Source: Ananas comosus (taxonomy: Eukaryota; Streptophyta; Magnoliopsida; Poales; Bromeliaceae). Taken from it: DNA of 64,000 bases. A program made the position numbers and the translations under genes. Below, one piece after another: positions 11,398-21,107 of this stretch. A model generated the notes under the pieces. It was not told the origin of the DNA. It was given only the letters and a program-made list of their open reading frames with translations, and did no database searches. The stretch is from contig NC_033636.1 in the NCBI RefSeq assembly GCF_001540865.1, positions 601,809-665,808 of the forward strand, read 5' to 3'. Position 1 is the stretch's first letter, and each line of letters opens with the position of its first letter.

Positions 11398-11904
11398 GGG
11401 GCAATTGCTTATATACCCCTGAAAAGTTTCCGACTTTCTGATTTACCCCTCTTAGAAGGCTAATATTGAAAATATCCCTCCTACGTTCCAACATATTTCT
11501 AATATACCCTTAGAGTTAAAATCTATTAAGTAACTCTGTTATCTCTATAAAATTACTATTTTGCCCTTTCAAATACACCCTTCTACCATCATTGTCTTTC
11601 TTATTTGCGCTTAAAGTCAGGGGCACAAAAAGTGTTTTAACTTTTGGTCTCTTCCAATATACCCCCCTACCGTCACGAACGTTTCTTATTTGCCCTTAAG
11701 TTGAGGACAAAATTGGCATTTTACTTTTTTTTAACTATGGTAGATATTTAACTCACGTTTAACCCAGGTTAACTTAACAGGAGATAACTACGGGGGTATT
11801 TTGCAATAACGGTGGAACATATGAGTGGTATTTTAGAAAGAAAAAAAAAAGTAGGGTAAATCGGATATTTCCAAACGTATGAGGGGTATATAGGCAATTA
11901 TCCC
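11398..11904. mobile_element. Long-TIR MITE-D
   Basis: The inverted ends are about 50 bp: GGGGCAATTGCTTATATACC on the left, and GGGATAATTGCCTATATACC when the right end is read in reverse. The interior is AT-rich without coding content. Related partial copies are at 12306-12414 (cut by an N gap) and about 40200-40355 (right end only). Confidence 0.72.
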
Positions 11905-12012
11905 ATATATATATATATATGTACGTATATATGCATATGCATATATATATATGTACGTATGTATATATATGTATGTGTGTATATATATATATTTATAGGT
12001 ATATGTATATAT
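11905..12012. repeat. TA/TATG-rich microsatellite
   Basis: Degenerate TA with GTA and TGTG interruptions between MITE-D and MITE-A. Confidence 0.9.
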
Positions 12013-12237
12013 AGAGCCTGGCTACTATGCTACAATAGCACCAAGCAGTTGGTACTACAAAGTTTTCCGCCGTTAAATCTATCCTTTTGACTATTTCCAC
12101 CCATTAGATCATACTAATCAACCACCTATTCAACCCTAGGTCCACTATTATTCTAACCGCACATCCATTCATCCAAGAGCCCAAAACCTAATAGCACCAA
12201 TGACTTGGTGCTATTAATAGTATAGTAGCTTAGTTCT
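12013..12237. mobile_element. MITE-A copy
   Basis: Ends GAGCCTGGCTACTATGCTAC and 'attaatagtatagtagctta', with TA-rich flanks. Interior family blocks 'accacctattcaacccta' and 'ctaaccgcaca' are present. Confidence 0.78.
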
Positions 12238-12305
12238 GTATATATATGTCTATATATATGTATGCATACATACATACATACACATATAAATATATATATT
12301 AATAG

Positions 12306-12414
12306 CGATAATTGCCTATATACCCCTCATACGCTCAGATATATCCGATCTACCCCTGTTTTTTTTTTTCTTTCTAAAATGCCTCTCATATGTTCCACCG
12401 TTATTCTAAAATAC
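12306..12414. mobile_element. MITE-D, left end truncated at an N gap
   Basis: It starts GATAATTGCCTATATACCCC, equal to the right terminus of the 11398-11904 copy read in reverse. It stops at 14 Ns (12415-12428), so the rest may be missing from the assembly. Confidence 0.6.
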
Positions 12415-12428
12415 NNNNNNNNNNNNNN
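12415..12428. other. Assembly gap (14 N)
   Basis: Fourteen Ns lie between MITE-D and a GA microsatellite. Single Ns also occur at 896, 8791, 23548, 39515 and 43972, several of them at repeat junctions. Confidence 0.99.
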
Positions 12429-12455
12429 TCTAGAGAGAGAGAGAGAGAGAGAGAG

Positions 12456-12996
12456 AGATCGACTGGGCTACTATCGGTAGTAAATGGCTCGATTTACTAC
12501 CGATTTGTTTTTAATGATAGAGCTTCCAAATCGATGATCGGCACCTTTGAACATGATCTAGACCATTTGAATTATGTAGAAACCAAATTTCATAATTTTT
12601 TAACATCACTAACTGAACGATCAAAGGGTCACAAAATCTGTAATTTTAATGGCTGATATGGTACGTTTGCTTGTTTAACAGTACAGAACAGTTCAAATCA
12701 ACTAAATTTTTGTTAGAAAATTTTTTAAACTATTTAATACAAGATCTAGACTCTAAATCTTAAATACAAAAATTATATCATCACTTTTGAAAGGATTTTC
12801 ATCTTCAGCCATTTATTTTTCTGTTCACCTGATGGACTAAAGAACAATATCAAAAATGCGTGAAATTTGATTTTCAAATAGTTTAAATTGTTTAGATCAT
12901 GTTTAATGGTGCCAATCGTCAATTTGGAAGCTCTATCATCGAAAACAAATCAGTAGTAAAGCGAGCCGTTTACTATCGGTAGTATTCTAGCAAAAC
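12456..12996. mobile_element. MITE-B copy
   Basis: Left end GACTGGGCTACTATCGGTAG, right end CTATCGGTAGTATTCTAGC, about 540 bp. GA repeats lie before it and CT repeats after it. It shares the 'gaaaacaaatcagtagtaaa' subterminal block with the fragment at 13020-13182. Confidence 0.75.
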
Positions 12997-13019
12997 TCTC
13001 TCTCTCTCTCTCTCTCTAG

Positions 13020-13182
13020 CAAAAAAAATCGGTAGTAAAGTGAGCCGTTTATTATCGATAGAATACCGACGGTATTCTAGTAAAATTTGATTTCCAAATA
13101 GTTTAAATGGTTTATATCATGTTTAACGGTGCCGATCGTCAATTTGGAAGCTCTATCATCGAAAACAAATCAGTAGTAAACT
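13020..13182. mobile_element. MITE-B right-end fragments, rearranged
   Basis: Two partial copies of the preceding element's right end lie in a row ('gtagtaaagtgagccgttta' and the 'gtttaacggtgccgatcgtc' block). They look like a local duplication or slippage product of 12456-12996. Confidence 0.6.
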
Positions 13183-13425
13183 ATAGTGGGAAGGAGTACG
13201 GATCTGTAGCTGTTCGCGGTGAAGGCAATAAATAGGCCGATTTGTGGTAGATATAGTTATACGGCATAGGGAGGGGCAACGTTTTCCAGGAAGGCGTCGG
13301 TTGAGAACCGTACGGATCCGCGGTGGCATTAAATTTCCAGATCATCGGAGAGGGCAAGCGGTGGCCCCGCGGTGGAGAGTAAGAACCCTAGGCAAATAGG
13401 GTTCCGGGACGGGGAGCAGGGAGCA

Positions 13426-13489
<64 letters not shown>

Positions 13490-13560
13490 AGATTAGGCGG
13501 TCGAGTAGCGGAGAGTACAAACCCTAGGCAAATAATGCACACCACAAAAGGGAGAGTAGT
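13183..13560. other. GC-rich island with (GA)n tract
   Basis: It is GC-rich relative to its neighbours and contains an almost perfect GA run at 13433-13484. 'cctaggcaaata' occurs on both sides of the run. ORFs made of SLSLSL are the GA tract. It could be an orphan 5' leader or promoter fragment of a gene, but no exon can be recognised. Confidence 0.35.
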
Positions 13561-14790
13561 TTCCTCAATTTAGCTTCTAATTAGATATGGTCATATTAGT
13601 ATTATTATTATTATTATGTATTCTCAAAAATTGGCCTGTTATTGTGTAGTCCAACATCCTCATTGATTAGCAATTGACCTTGATTTGTCTATGCTTAATT
13701 AATTAATGAATAAAAAGATGCCTCCCCAAGTCTAAGTTTCGATCATTAAAAGTAGAATTAGTTACATGAGAGGTGTAAAGTTAAAACAAAAGAAACACTA
13801 ATGATCTCATGACACATGAGGAAATATACAAATGTTAGGTTTTTTTTTTAAAAAAAAAAACCCATTAGTTGTTCTCCATTAAGGACTTAATCCTTATATG
13901 CATGAGTAGAATTATTGTAATGACCACCATTAAAGATCATATTGGAGCTCCCATTTATTGTGTAATAATAATTATTATTAGGCAAAAATGTATAAAGAAC
14001 CCCCTTAACTTAATGTAACATTGAAATGGCCTCTTCAACTTTATTATTTTTTTTTTTCCATTGATCGACTTTTTACTTTTTGAAATTAGGCAATTTCAGT
14101 TGAATGAATAAGAATTAGAATATAATGGCTTTCCCTAAAATCATCTTCATAACTATAATCCACTTGCAAATAAATAAATATTTTTTTTAACAATTATCAG
14201 GATATTCCATATCCATTTGAGGTGTTTAATTTGTTCCCATGCAAGTGGGAAAGGTCATTTTAGGGAAAGCCACTATAATTTGTTTTTTTAAAAAAAATAG
14301 TGTAGAAAAAGTTGTGATACTTTTAATATTAAATTAATTTTTGTAATTGTGAATCAAACCTAATAAGGGACTTCATAGGAGCAAAGATATTTACGCCTTT
14401 TACTATTTTTTTTTTCTGCTTTTATACAAAGAAAATAATATGATTTTTAAATTGCATCAAAAGTATCCCGTTGAAACGAAAGTTTCCTTAAATATTAGAT
14501 GTGCCTCGAAATTTAATTATCGAGTTTTATTTTATGTCCCGATTCGTCAAAAGTTTCACGATGCAACAAATTTTGGAAAACGGTTTATAAAGAAAAAAGG
14601 AAAAATCTGTGTGGAAGCAGAGGGCTCGACCCAATAGGATTGGATCAGATGCGAAGAAATTTGTTAAAAAAAAAAATTCTTTTTATCCTAGAAGCGTTAC
14701 AGTGTATTATACTTTCTACAATATTATACTTTTTTCGTATAGTGAAGTTCTCTCCTGCTTCGTTCATAACTTTCTTTTTTAACCGACCAT
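13561..14790. other. AT-rich spacer with a foldback
   Basis: No gene is seen. An inverted repeat ('atggctttccctaaaat' at about 14124-14140 against 'attttagggaaagccac' at about 14258-14275) could fold into a hairpin of about 150 bp, a possible small MITE. The rest is AT-rich with T and A runs. Confidence 0.45.
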
Positions 14791-14795
14791 CCCTA

Positions 14796-14941
14796 GAGCA
14801 AGTGACAAAGGGCTTGGTGGTTGGTATCCGAGACCCAAGTTCGAATCCTAGTTGATTCACATTTCCAGCTAAGTTTATTTCTAAATGAAAGAAACGAAGC
14901 GGGTAGCGTGCTACCGATCTCTCAAAAAAAAAAAAAAAAAA
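14796..14941 (+). repeat. tRNA-derived SINE, copy 2 (best preserved)
   Basis: About 146 bp. It starts GAGCAAGTGACAAAGG. 'tggttggtatccgagac' lies in the A-box region, and AGTTCGAATCC (14838-14848) is one base off the pol III B-box consensus. An A run of about 19 closes the 3' end. No protein is coded. The same unit recurs inverted at 16296-16440 and 3449-3572. A target duplication was not found by eye. Confidence 0.75.
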
Positions 14942-16290
14942 TTTCATGTAAATCTTTGTATCCTATCTTCTTATATGTACTGCTTGTGGTTTGTCTATTT
15001 TATTATTGCCATTTTTCATTTCTATTTATGTACTCTTCATCGTAACATTAAAGATAAATACTATAACGAACTTACTTGGTTAATTCCCAATTTATTTTAT
15101 GGCTATTTTTAATTGTTTTCTATCAAATCAATCTTTGGTATCACATGATACTATTAACCACTCCGAAAACGCCTCATTTATCCTCTTTTTAGTGCATATA
15201 TAATTATATATAGTTCGTTTGATCACCATAATATGCACAATCGAAAATATATTTATGAGACATTTTTTAATAGATTAATTTTCTAGAACAAATTATATAG
15301 ATGTTCTAACATATAATTAAGCAATTTAAATGACTAGCAGTTTAATTAGAGTGTTCAAAGCATTAATTTCTCTTGTCGGTTTATTAGTAGGGCAATAGCG
15401 TTATGACAAAAGCCAACAACTTAACTCTAAGTCATCACAGTATGAAAGCATCAAAGAGAATCATGCAAGATGTAGAAAAAATATATACAATTAATAAAGC
15501 ATATATATATATAGATAATAATTTACATAATTTGTCGACGGACCTATATAAATCTACCGACTAAGACAGATTGGAACTTTTATTATCATCGAAAGTGAAG
15601 TACAAAAGGTGCCTCTTTTTAGAATATCTAAATTGAAAATACACTCAAGGCAACAAAAATCCACGAAATAAGAATTTCATTTATATAACTAGCTGAATTC
15701 TAATAACATTATAATAGTTTCGATTTTAGACTAGAAATAATTTGAGCATCACTCAAATCAAATAGAGAAAACTAGCCGGTTAGTTGTATATATGTCGTTG
15801 CATATATGGTATTGCAATTCATCCGTGATAATTACTATGAAAATCCTAATATAGAGCCTTGGAGTGTTGTATTTGAGTTCAACCACGTACTATAGTTGAA
15901 ACTGTATCCAAATTAGCTACAGCTTCAGCCTCAAGAGCTAGAGCTGGCAAATAATTCGTTCATCTAATTTAAAGAGAAAAAAAAGACGTACATCTTCACG
16001 CTAACAAAAGCAGAATTGAAGATAAATGCAATGTCTACAACTCAAAAGGGTGTTAAGTCCTGCTAGCTACAACCCTTCATTAGTAGGGCTAAGCCAACTC
16101 ATTTTAGTATAATGCACAAAACAGTTTTTCTTTTAATTTTTAGAGTAAGGCAGTATGCTTGGTGTTATTAATTTTTTCATTATTAAATCTATTATTTTGA
16201 CTATATATTTTTATTTCTTATAGATTATACTATTTGTCAGTTATCAATAAATTCTAAGAAAAAATATTATTATTTTAACCACATAATTTT
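14942..16290. other. AT-rich spacer
   Basis: No gene, RNA or element with recognisable ends was found. A degenerate MITE-A-like block (about 16145-16260) precedes the next SINE copy. Confidence 0.5.
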
Positions 16291-16295
16291 TTATC

Positions 16296-16440
16296 TTTTT
16301 TTTTGAGAGAGATAGGTAGCATACACGCTACCCACTTCGTTTACTTCATTTAAAAATAAACTTAGCTGGAAATGTGAATCAACTAAGATTCGAACTTGGA
16401 TCTCGAATACCAATCATCAAATTCTTTGTTACTTGCTCCA
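16296..16440 (-). repeat. tRNA-derived SINE, copy 3
   Basis: Inverse copy of 14796-14941, beginning with a T run (the A tail of the minus strand) and ending TTACTTGCTCC. The B box reads AGTTCGAATCT on the minus strand. Confidence 0.72.
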
Positions 16441-17100
16441 GAAACGATCGGCTATAATACAGAATTTTGAATATAAACTATATTATTCTAGATTTATCCA
16501 ATTACCAAACAGTACTTTAGGATCATGAATGACTTCGTGCTCCTGTAATAAATGTAACAAACATATGTGTTAAAAAAATAAAACACAAATGTTGTCGGAG
16601 ATCTCCACCTTTTTGACGTGCAGGATACTAGTGGGCCCTACTTGGATGATGTGACGTCATCATTGGGGCTTTGACCAACAACAAAGTGTCGGCACGAGAG
16701 CATGAAGAGGAGAGAGAGCGAGAGAGTGCGTGTAGAGCGAGAAAGAGAGGATGCAAATAAAAATAGTAATAATAATAATAATAATAATAAAGAGAATCTC
16801 ACACTAACCTTTTTACTGGATCGTGTTAATGGAGAAAATATAATTATAATTTGCTTCCACTACATGTGAAAACTACGTACTAACGACTTCTCCTTTTCTT
16901 TTTTTTTTCTTTTTTTTTTATTTTATTTGTGATCGAAGGGCTAGTATTCTATGTTTTAGAGGCTTTTTTTAATTATTTACTACAACTTCTACGTATATAC
17001 TTACTTTATTGTATGTATCTGCTGCGAGCCGAAATTCGTACCCCTTAATCCGATCAAGGATTTTTCTAGAGAAGGGTGCAGAAATGTGAAACGGCTACAC
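16441..17100. other. Spacer
   Basis: No gene is recognised. It includes a short GC-richer stretch (16600-16700), GA runs and an AAT tract (16762-16791). Confidence 0.5.
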
Positions 17101-17104
17101 GTGA

Positions 17105-17284
17105 AGGGATATGCGGTTAGAATGATATTGGTCTCCGGCTAGGATGATAGTAATCCCCTAGGATTGAGTGGATGGTTAGTTGAATATTATAATCTGACAG
17201 GTGAAAATGGTCAAAAGGATAGTCTAACGCCCGAAAACTTATAAGTACAAAAGGATCTATACTCTTTAAGAGTATAGTAACTGG

Positions 17285-17290
<6 letters not shown>
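17105..17290. mobile_element. MITE-A, one-ended copy
   Basis: It has the family interior ('gatatgcggttag', 'ggttagttgaatatt') and a right end 'gagtatagtaactggattc' against a TA tract. The left end is missing. Confidence 0.6.

Positions 17291-17340
<50 letters not shown>
17291..17340. repeat. (TA)n microsatellite
   Basis: About 25 TA units lie between two MITE-A copies. Confidence 0.97.
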
Positions 17341-17343
<3 letters not shown>

Positions 17344-17563
17344 CGGCTGGAATACTATCGATAGCACCAAGGACTTGATGCTATCGAGTTTTTCACCGCT
17401 AGATTTAATTCTTTGATTATTTTTATCCGTTAGATTATACTATTCAACCAACCACCCACTCAACCTTAGGGGACCCACATCATCCTAACGGCACATTTCT
17501 CAATCCAATGGCTAAAAACTAATAGCACCAATAGCTTGGTGCTATTGATAGTATTTCAGCCTA

Positions 17564-17566
<3 letters not shown>
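17341..17566. mobile_element. MITE-A, full copy
   Basis: Ends GTCCGGCTGGAATACTATCG and 'gatagtatttcagcctag', 226 bp. A TA tract lies on the left and a CT then TA tract (17567-17627) on the right. The interior block 'accacccactcaacctta' is shared with the other copies. Confidence 0.8.
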
Positions 17567-17627
<61 letters not shown>

Positions 17628-18147
17628 ACTTGTGTACTTCTAAAAGCGCATGGTAGGCTCCGTGTTATCAAAATATACTCATTTTCGATATTGAAACTTC
17701 TGAATCGACGATCTGCCCCACTAGACTAGATCTAAAGTATTGAAAGTATCTAGAAAATAACTTTAATATTTTTTTTTGTATCATTTACCTAGTGATCGCA
17801 AGAGTTCAAAATCAACGGCCAAAAATAACAATATCACAAAAACTAATGATATGATGTTAAAATTTTAGATAAAAAATATTAATCTTGTTTTATATAGTAT
17901 AAAAAAATTTTATCAAAATTTCATAAGATTTGAATATTTCTATACTATTAAATTTCTAAATTACCAACCACGACCATTAAAGTTGTTAATTTTAGACCCC
18001 CCTCATTCACAAGTTAAACGATATCAATTCTAGGCATTTCAAATATTCTAGATCAAGTATGACGGAACTGACCATCAATCCAGAAGTCCTATCATCAAAA
18101 ATGACTTGATAGCATGGACGACGTCTTCATGCTTTAAAAGCACTCCA
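17628..18147. mobile_element. MITE-B, target of the Cassandra insertion
   Basis: The left end is ACTTGTGTACTTCTAAAAGC. The right end 'gctttaaaagcactcca' is cut by the Cassandra element and resumes after it as 'ctccagcctag' (20079-20089). Joining the two across the 5 bp duplication gives a normal family terminus next to a GT microsatellite. Confidence 0.75.
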
Positions 18148-18170
18148 TGTGAGATCCCACGTAGTCCTAT

Positions 18171-18987
18171 CGGTGCCTTTGGTTCAAGTTATCCTGACAG
18201 GATTACAGGTAATCCTCTCAGAATTACTACATTTGGTTCATTTGGTATGTAATCTGGTCAATAATGTAACATTACAAATGGTGCAGGATTACACCGAAAA
18301 TATTACCGAGCGGGGGGGTGTATCTCGTATTATTGATGGAGAGTTATCTTGCATGTTATATAAAATTACAAATTTATCCCTCCGAACCCCCAAACCCTTT
18401 TAATACGTCATTTTTAAAATTTTAATTTAAATTTTTAAATAGTCAAATTTTAAATTTTAAATTTTAAAAATTAAATTTTAATTTTAATTTTTAATTTTTA
18501 ATTTTTAAATTTCATATTTCATATTTCATATTTATATTTTAAATTTTAAATTTTAAATTTATAAATTTCATATTTATATTTTAAATTAAAATATTAAATT
18601 ATATGTTTTTGTTCAAGTTTAAAATTTAAAATTTAAAATTTAAAATTTAAAATTTAAAATTTAAAATTCAAATTTAAATTCAAATTTTAATTTATTTAAA
18701 ATAAAATTTAGTTAAAAAATTATTATTTATAAACAGTGAAAATTTTTTGCTAAATATGACTAAGGACAATTTTGGAATAAATTATACTTCGTTGTGAGAA
18801 TTACTGAGTTCTAGAAATTGAACCAAACATAGTAATGCTATATACACTACGATACAAAATTACATTACTATACTATTATTCCAAACGCGCTAATAAAACA
18901 TCATTAGTAATCTCGTTTTAGAAATCTAAGATAACTGGATATGTTGAAATAACCTGTAATATTATTTAACGCGAACGAAACGCGCCC
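18171..18987. mobile_element. PIF/Harbinger-like MITE inside the Cassandra 5' LTR
   Basis: An 817 bp insert with imperfect inverted ends: CGGTGCCTTTGGTTCAAGTT on the left, and GGGCGCGTTTCGTTCGCGTT when the right end is read in reverse. It is flanked by TAT (18168-18170 and 18988-18990). Removing it and one TAT restores the LTR sequence 'gtcctatatataagatat' seen in the sister LTR. Three-base duplications and GG-type TIRs fit PIF/Harbinger. The interior is low-complexity AAATTTTAAA repeats (18415-18720). The ORF starting at 18149 spans the junction and is spurious. Confidence 0.75.
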
Positions 18988-19092
18988 TATATATAAGATA
19001 TAATAGAACTAAAACTCTTAATCCGATTATATTATTTTGGATGGTGGCTAGACCCAAGAGTTAAGAAAGTTAAGTGTGTTAGGACTAGAGTA

Positions 19093-19642
19093 CGTCGGAT
19101 TGTTGGCGTTAACCATTAATCCCAAAATCTCGAGCTGTTAGAAATACACAACTAATTCACTTAAAGTGTATAGATACCGCGCCCCCGGATCTCGATTGTG
19201 ACTGGGCACAACCAGTCTCACGCCACTTTGAACATGACTCAGTGCACCCAGCCTCACGTCATTTCGAACATGACTCAGCCCAATATAGCTTCCCACCATA
19301 GGGCAGGATGCTGGCACATTTAAGCCAACAATCTCCACTCTAATACCTGCATACATTTGCAACATACAACAATCGAACCCGTGACCTCTAGCTCTGATGC
19401 CACTTGTCGGATCGTCGGCGCTAACCATTAATCCCAAAAGCTCGGGCTGTTAGAAATACACAACCAATTCAGTTAAAGCGTATAGATACAGCGTCCACGG
19501 GTCTCGATTGTGACTCGGCACAAACAGCCTCACGCCACTTTGAATATGACTCGGCCCACCCAGCCTCATACAATTTCAAACATGATTCGGCCCAACATGA
19601 CCTCCCGCCACGGGGCAGGATGCTGGCCCATTTAAGCCAACA
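19093..19642 (-). mobile_element. Miniature LTR element (TRIM/SMART type) nested in the Cassandra LTR
   Basis: Two direct repeats of 238 bp (19093-19330 and 19405-19642) end in 'tttaagccaaca' and begin TGTCGGATCG (the first T mutated to C in the left copy). They flank only 74 bp of internal DNA. On the minus strand the primer site TGGCATCAGAGC adjoins the LTR, and a purine-rich AGAGTGGAGAT lies at the opposite end, giving the orientation. GAGTA flanks both sides (19088-19092 and 19643-19647), and this site is in the 5S-like part of the host LTR. It has no protein-coding capacity. Confidence 0.88.
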
Positions 19643-20010
19643 GAGTAGTCCTAGGATGGTTGATCCCCTAGAAAATGGGGCGTTACAGTTGGTATCACAA
19701 CCAATTACTAGCCAGGAGTGTGAGATTACTCTCGACTGAGCCAGGTTATACAACGGAGATAGCGAGTTCTCATACTGATGACTGTTGTGGGTGGAGCACG
19801 GCTCCCCCACAAGAGCAGTTAAGGCTAGCTAGATGAGTGATGAGTCTCACATCGCCTCGTACTCTTGAGTTTAAACCTGATGAGAACTTTAGAGCTTAAA
19901 TGGGGGAGAATGTGAGACCCCAAATAGTCCTCTATATAAGATATAATATAGCTAAAACTATTAATTCGATTATAATATTTTAGGTGATGACTAGATTCAA
20001 GAAATTAAAA

Positions 20011-20065
20011 GAGTTAAACGTGCTAGGACTAGAGTAATTCTAGAATGGGTGATTCCTTGGGAAGT
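20011..20065 (+). other. 5S-rRNA-like segment in the Cassandra 3' LTR
   Basis: It reads GAGTTAAACGTGCTAGGACT, then AGAGTAATTCTAGAATGGGT and GATTCCTTGGGAAGT. This lines up base for base, with scattered changes, to the second half of plant 5S rRNA (GTTAAGCGTGCTTGGGCGAG...). It includes the region holding part of the internal pol III promoter. The first half of a 5S gene is absent, so it is not a 5S gene. Confidence 0.82.
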
Positions 20066-20083
20066 GGAGCATATCACACTCCA

Positions 20084-20085
20084 GC

Positions 20086-20127
<42 letters not shown>
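20084..20127. repeat. (GT)n microsatellite
   Basis: About 19 GT units directly follow the restored MITE-B end. Confidence 0.95.
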
Positions 20128-20128
<1 letters not shown>

Positions 20129-20264
20129 TAATAGTATGTGAATAATATTTACTATTTACTTTTTGACCATTGGATGTATAGGGTTTAGTGATTGGTTAGT
20201 AGAATAATAATGATCTAAGAATAGAAAAGTGCATAGTAACTATTATTTATATACTATTAATAGT
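20127..20264. mobile_element. MITE-A, internally deleted copy
   Basis: Inverted ends 'attaatagtatgtgaataat' and 'attatttatatactattaat' surround a short interior with the family's 'ggttagtagaataataatg' block. Confidence 0.55.
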
Positions 20265-20286
20265 AACCAAACTTTGTATCCAATGT

Positions 20287-20540
20287 GAGACTATGCTTTT
20301 GACATGAGCGAGTTACTACTAGCGTGTGGCAGGGACCCAGTGCAATCGTACAAAACAAAGCGTGCATCCACAACTGATATGGCACAATCACAATTTATAT
20401 ATTAGGTGCGACTACCATATGGCACAAACTTGTTCAATTCACATGTAAGGCCCGATTAGCATGCGGCAGGTAGACGCCACTAAAACGGAATCACTATACC
20501 GACTAGAAATTAAGAGTGTAAACCAAACTCTGATACCATA
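20287..20540 (-). mobile_element. Internal fragment of another small LTR element
   Basis: At 20527-20538 the plus strand reads CTCTGATACCAT, which is TGGTATCAGAG on the minus strand, a tRNA-Met-type primer site. Upstream are 'aatgtgagactatgc' and 'ctagcgtgtggcaggga' blocks. No LTR pair could be delimited. Confidence 0.45.
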
Positions 20541-20570
20541 TTAATAGAGCTGATCAACTACTTTTTAAAA

Positions 20571-21107
20571 TATAACATCCGTACGTAGGATTTGAAGTAG
20601 TACTATATATAAGATATAACAGAGCTAAACGTCTTAAATTCGATTATAGTATTTTGGACGATAGTTAAGCTCAAAAGGTTAAAAGAGTTAATCGTATTAG
20701 AATTAGAGTAGTCATAATATGGGTGACCTTCTAAGTAGTGGGGCGTCATAGTTGGTATCATAGTCAATCACCAATCGGAAGAAACGTATGATGAGTCTTG
20801 GCCGAACTAGGGTCATACAGCGAGTAAAGCGTGGCCTTGTGGGTGAAGTACAGCTTCTAACAAGATCGGTTAAGATTAGTAAGATAAGTGTTTCCTCATC
20901 AGGTGCTTGTAAATATGTTAAGAGCTTGACGAAGACGTCAGGACTTAAAGGAAGAAGAAATGCGACACCTAGAATTTAGAATAGTACCATATATAATATA
21001 TAATAGGGCTAAATGTATTAAACCTAGCTATAGTATTTTGAGTGGTAGTTAGGCCCAAAAGATTAAGAAGGTTAAGCATGCTGAAGTTAGAGTAGTCTTA
21101 GGATAAA
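20571..21107 (+). mobile_element. Second Cassandra-type element, decayed
   Basis: The 5' LTR (about 20571-20750, ending GGGGCGTCATA) is followed by the primer site GTTGGTATCA (20751-20760), a 210 bp internal domain, a purine run GGAAGAAGAAA and a 3' LTR beginning TGCGACACC (20961). The 3' LTR loses similarity after 'gagtagtcttagga' near 21105. The 5S-like block is present in both LTRs but more diverged than in the first element. No target duplication is recoverable because the 3' end is lost. Confidence 0.75.

Larger units (their letters stand above)
18148..20078 (+). mobile_element. Complete Cassandra-type TRIM element
   Basis: A non-coding LTR retrotransposon in miniature. The 5' LTR begins TGTGAGATCCCAC (18148) and ends GGGGCGTTACA (19687), but is interrupted by two later insertions. 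Without them it is about 165 bp. The 3' LTR is 19911-20078 (168 bp, TGTGAGACCCC to CACA). A 223 bp internal domain (19688-19910) starts with a tRNA-Met-type primer site GTTGGTATCA and ends with a polypurine tract GGGGGAGAA. The flanking duplication is CTCCA (18143-18147 and 20079-20083). Both LTRs contain a stretch resembling the 3' half of plant 5S rRNA, the hallmark of Cassandra. Such elements have no proteins and depend on partner retrotransposons. Confidence 0.9.

Noticed and set aside
18149..18403. 84-codon ORF starting in the Cassandra LTR
   Set aside because: It crosses the junction between the LTR and a MITE.
20011..20065. A functional 5S rRNA gene
   Set aside because: Only the second half of 5S is present, with substitutions, and it is embedded in both LTRs of a retroelement.
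20527..20538. tRNA gene suggested by tRNA-like words (also at 19688, 20751 and 51138)
   Set aside because: These are primer-binding sites next to LTRs, complementary to a tRNA 3' end; no cloverleaf can be formed.
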